Assembly (NCBI GenBank): GCA_020912385.1
Contig: CP087219.1
Coordinates: forward strand, 1,178,001 to 1,242,000
Reading direction: 5' to 3'
DNA from: Neofusicoccum parvum
Taxonomy: Eukaryota > Ascomycota > Dothideomycetes > Botryosphaeriales > Botryosphaeriaceae
Length of the DNA: 64,000 nt
Below are positions 61,190 to 64,000 of this stretch, piece by piece. Under the pieces are notes generated by a model. The model worked only from the letters and a program-made list of their open reading frames with translations. It was not told where the DNA came from and searched no databases. Every line of letters starts with the position of its first letter. Position 1 is the stretch's first letter. The position numbers and the translations under genes were made by a program.

Positions 61190-64000
61190 TCAAGTGGACC
61201 AGTTCGGACTAAGCACAGGTACATCCCCCATGTCGACGCCGTACTTATGCGCGAGATAGCAGTTCTCTGCTGGCTTTGAGGAGTAGCTGGCGCGAGTGGC
61301 TTGCTTCGGAGGCACCGCAGGACCTTCTTCGTTCTCCTTCTCCTCCTTCACAGCCTCAACCTTGCTGCCCGGCTGCTGTTGGTCGTTCTTGTTCAATGTA
61401 CTGTAGTATCGTTGGATGGACGATCGTTTCTTCGTAGTTGTGGAGCGGGCGGTGAACGGATTCGGCACCTGCTTGTCGGGCGAGGGGATTTCCATCGGGA
61501 CGGGGGACCAAGAAGGCGAGATGGATGGCGATTGCCTGGCTGAGGAAGATGTTGATGAAGGCTGTGAGTGGTGTTTGACGACTTGGCTCTGGCTGCGGAC
61601 GTGCTGAGCCGGACGCGGGGCCTGGGTCTGAGGCTGGACCCGATGGTGGGTGTTTTGCTGCACGCTCTGGCTGCGGCCATGAGTCTGTCCCTGGCTTTGA
61701 GTCCTGAACGCGTCGCGGCGCTCGCGCCAGATCTTGGACGTCTGCTCCCAGCCATTTGTTGAGATGCGCAGAGAAGGGGGTAGCTGACGCTCATCGCTCC
61801 TCCTTCCTCCCTGCTCCCTTCTCGCGTCCGCCATGGCGAGCTCATCCTCCAGCTCGACGACTATCTTCTCCTCCACGCTGCTGGGCCGGTTGCCAGACAC
61901 CTGGCGCGGCTTCTCCGTATGTCTACGCTCGAGAGCCCTTTTCTGGAATTCTACCTCGCTCTCCTCGACCTCCTCCTCTTCCACGGGGATCTTCTCCTCG
62001 CGGATATCGAAAGTTGCGGACCGCCTTGGAGCCTGACTGTGCGAGAACGACTTCACCAGCAAGCCGCGACGGTACGGCTTGTAAACCTGGGTAGCCGCTT
62101 CCTTGGGCGGCTCCGGGGGAAGCGGCTTGTTAGCAGCGAGATCGCTAGCACTGCTGTTGTTGCTGCTGTAGCCCGCTGGCGAGAATGCCATCATACTCTG
62201 CGGCCGCGAAAAGTTGGGCGTTGGGGTTTTCCTGGTCGATGACCCAGATAGTACGCGTTGCCTTTCCTGCGGCTTCGATTGTTGCGAATACGACTGGTCT
62301 TGATAACTGGCGGGGCGGGCCCGTTTTTGGCTGCTCTCACGGGGATGCTCTTCTCGATATTGCTGCTGTTGCTGTTGCTTCTGCTCAGAAGCGGCAATGG
62401 CGTGGTCCTTGCTGCGCGTGCGCGCGTACTCGGATGCAGTTGCAGCATCCATGTTCTTGCCGCTCTCAGAGGGCTTGATCATGGAAGTGCTCAAGTGGTG
62501 CGGCTGCACTGCTGTGGACGCGGATACCTGAGGCTTCATTGGCAATGACATCAAAGCGATGTCGTACGGTGAGCCGCCGAGTGACTGCGCGACAGTGCCA
62601 AAGTCTGAAATGATGGCTACGCCCGCATTCACGTCCATTTCTGGCGACAGAGGCTTTCCTTGTAGAGTAGTCGTAATCTCACTGTCCTCCTCGTAGGCCT
62701 CTTCATGCGAGATCGGCACGTCCTTGGGCTTGCGCCGGAAGCTGAGCGCATACTTTAGAGGCGACGGCGACCGTATGCTCTTTGAAGAGCGTTTCTGTGT
62801 ATGGCCGTGTTGCAGTGGCGATGAAGATGACGCAGCACCCACATCCTCAGTAGGCTCCGGCGATGGGAAGCGGATGGAGACGCCCGATGGCTGCTCTAAA
62901 CTAGTCTGTGAGGCACAGGTGTGTTCCAAGTGATCCATTCCCGGCGAGTCTTCGATCCGCCTTGAGAAGCCAATGGAGAGCTCGCTGGGGACGGTTGGAA
63001 TACTCTCCACATCGATAGGCTTAACGTTTTGCACCGTCGGGTTCCCTGCTGTGGACTTCCGCTTCTGCAGCTTCTTCCTTGCTGATTGCGACGCGCCCTT
63101 TTCAGACGACTTGTGTTCCATCACCGAGTCGTATCGCATCGGTTTCGGCGGCTCAGAGCCCAGCTCGTTCGAGTCGTCGACATCAGGCGTCCCTGGCGTC
63201 GGCGAGGGAGAGGGGGACAGCGCCGCCTTCAGAGACAGCCGCTTCCACGACTTCGAGCGCCTCAGAGACCTCCTCCATTCAGACTTGGTCTCTTTCGTCT
63301 CCTTCGTCTCTGCCTTAGCCTCTGCCTTCACCTCGGTTGCCGTCTTCTCCTTGGCATTCTCCTCATCCGGCGGCAGCGCAAGAAAATGTTTTATGGTGTA
63401 CAAACTTTGAACGTCTGCGGCGTCAGCAGATTCGTCCAAAAGTCGACCGTGTTGTCGCGAATCGCGCGCGGGCGCAATGGCTTCCGCAGCTTCTCTGCTG
63501 TAGACGTTTTCTTTCTGAGAAGTGATGGCGGCACCACAAATTTCTTGGCGGGCCTGCAGCTTTGAGTGCCGCACTGCTTTGAGGCTAGCCCCAGATGAGT
63601 ATCCGGAGTCTGAATGAGGGACCTCAGCGGGCCGTTGCAGCTTACCGTTCGCGAAGCTTTTCTTGAAGCCCGTGCCCGGCGCCGCTGAGGACGGCTGCTC
63701 GACTGGGATCTTCTCTTCATACGGTGCCGGAGACGCAGCCGCACTTCCATCAAGCATGCGCAGAGCCTCAGCCCTGGCCTTGTCCGAGTCGGTGTGACTA
63801 TAGTAGCTCTCGTCGACATCGCTCTCATGGGGCCGTGGAGGGGGCGTAGCACGGCTGAAGGGACTTTCACCGTACGGAGAGTTTTGCAACTCGGCAATGT
63901 ATTCCTCGGCGGAAAGCTTCGACAACTTTCGTGCAGGACGGCGGCTATTGCCATCATCGCCGAAATGGAGTTCTGGCTGCTGCTGAAGAATCAATCCGCT
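61190..64000 (-). CDS. Large disordered hypothetical protein, N-terminus outside the window
   Basis: C-terminal 936 or so residues of a minus-strand frame that runs off the window edge; no ATG is seen near the edge, so the true start lies beyond 64000. Ser/Pro/Gln-rich and disordered, with Lys/Glu coiled-coil-prone pieces (EENAKEKTATEVKAEAKAE), a CAG-encoded Gln run near 62370, and a more conserved-looking C-terminal end (SSKPAENCYLAHKYGVDM then GDVPVLSPNWST). No domain recognised, no membrane segment. Confidence 0.75.
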   Translation of the reverse strand, partial: SGLILQQQPELHFGDDGNSRRPARKLSKLSAEEYIAELQNSPYGESPFSRATPPPRPHESDVDESYYSHTDSDKARAEALRMLDGSAAASPAPYEEKIPVEQPSSAAPGTGFKKSFANGKLQRPAEVPHSDSGYSSGASLKAVRHSKLQARQEICGAAITSQKENVYSREAAEAIAPARDSRQHGRLLDESADAADVQSLYTIKHFLALPPDEENAKEKTATEVKAEAKAETKETKETKSEWRRSLRRSKSWKRLSLKAALSPSPSPTPGTPDVDDSNELGSEPPKPMRYDSVMEHKSSEKGASQSARKKLQKRKSTAGNPTVQNVKPIDVESIPTVPSELSIGFSRRIEDSPGMDHLEHTCASQTSLEQPSGVSIRFPSPEPTEDVGAASSSSPLQHGHTQKRSSKSIRSPSPLKYALSFRRKPKDVPISHEEAYEEDSEITTTLQGKPLSPEMDVNAGVAIISDFGTVAQSLGGSPYDIALMSLPMKPQVSASTAVQPHHLSTSMIKPSESGKNMDAATASEYARTRSKDHAIAASEQKQQQQQQYREEHPRESSQKRARPASYQDQSYSQQSKPQERQRVLSGSSTRKTPTPNFSRPQSMMAFSPAGYSSNNSSASDLAANKPLPPEPPKEAATQVYKPYRRGLLVKSFSHSQAPRRSATFDIREEKIPVEEEEVEESEVEFQKRALERRHTEKPRQVSGNRPSSVEEKIVVELEDELAMADARREQGGRRSDERQLPPSLRISTNGWEQTSKIWRERRDAFRTQSQGQTHGRSQSVQQNTHHRVQPQTQAPRPAQHVRSQSQVVKHHSQPSSTSSSARQSPSISPSWSPVPMEIPSPDKQVPNPFTARSTTTKKRSSIQRYYSTLNKNDQQQPGSKVEAVKEEKENEEGPAVPPKQATRASYSSKPAENCYLAHKYGVDMGDVPVLSPNWST

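Noticed and set aside
1..64000. tRNA, rRNA and prokaryote-type features
   Set aside because: I looked for tRNA T-loop and D-loop patterns and rRNA-like blocks in the gene-free stretches by eye and found none; a covariance-model search would be needed to exclude them.

Overview
The window looks like chromosomal DNA of a filamentous ascomycete (Pezizomycotina). Genes carry short spliceosomal introns (about 50-200 bp, GTRNGT donors, CAG/TAG acceptors). The gene set includes a TSL1-type trehalose synthase subunit with fused GT20 and TPP domains, a fungal complex I 21-kDa subunit, a LaeA-like methyltransferase, an S28 endoprotease and cobalamin-independent methionine synthase. AT-rich tracts have the stop-codon-rich look of repeat-induced point mutation (RIP). 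I cannot name the species. All exon boundaries were worked out by hand from frame and splice signals.

Layout. 1-3.3 kb: 3' part of a divergent fumarylacetoacetase (+) convergent with a DAO-family FAD oxidoreductase (-). 3.7-11.5 kb: a transposon nest. An AT-rich, RIP-like relic is followed by a full-length Ty3/Gypsy chromovirus (LTRs, gag with zinc knuckle, PR-RT-RNase H-integrase-chromodomain). Its 3' flank is the RNase H end and LTR of a RIP-damaged Ty1/Copia element. 12-15.7 kb: two secreted scavenging enzymes in tandem, a nucleoside hydrolase and an S28 prolyl endoprotease. 15.9-19 kb: an O-methyltransferase pseudogene (-) beside an intact ten-exon LaeA-like methyltransferase (+). 19.6-30.3 kb: a minus-strand run of a RING/coiled-coil protein, a complex I subunit, a 1417-aa disordered protein, a Pof1-like nucleotidyltransferase and an HTH/AT-hook polyQ protein. 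31.5-33.9 kb: MET6-type methionine synthase (+), very codon-biased. 35.4-46.8 kb: a small alanine-rich protein (+), an uncharacterised 592-aa protein (-), a Kelch-repeat type I membrane protein (-) and a small secreted protein with Kex2/Ste13-like sites (-). 49-57.8 kb: an MBD4-like DNA glycosylase with a huge acidic N-terminal region (-) and the trehalose synthase complex subunit (-). 61.2-64 kb: C-terminal part of a large disordered protein (-) running off the window.

Most genes are unrelated housekeeping or accessory genes rather than one pathway. The most interesting structure is the chromovirus. Eleven bases immediately downstream of its 5' LTR are the exact reverse complement of an 11-base stretch inside the LTR, placed where the transcript should begin. 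This is the layout of Tf1/sushi-type self-primed retrotransposons. Other points of note are the decayed O-methyltransferase next to the LaeA-like gene, the candidate Kex2/Ste13-processed secreted peptide, and the DNA glycosylase in a genome showing RIP-type damage.
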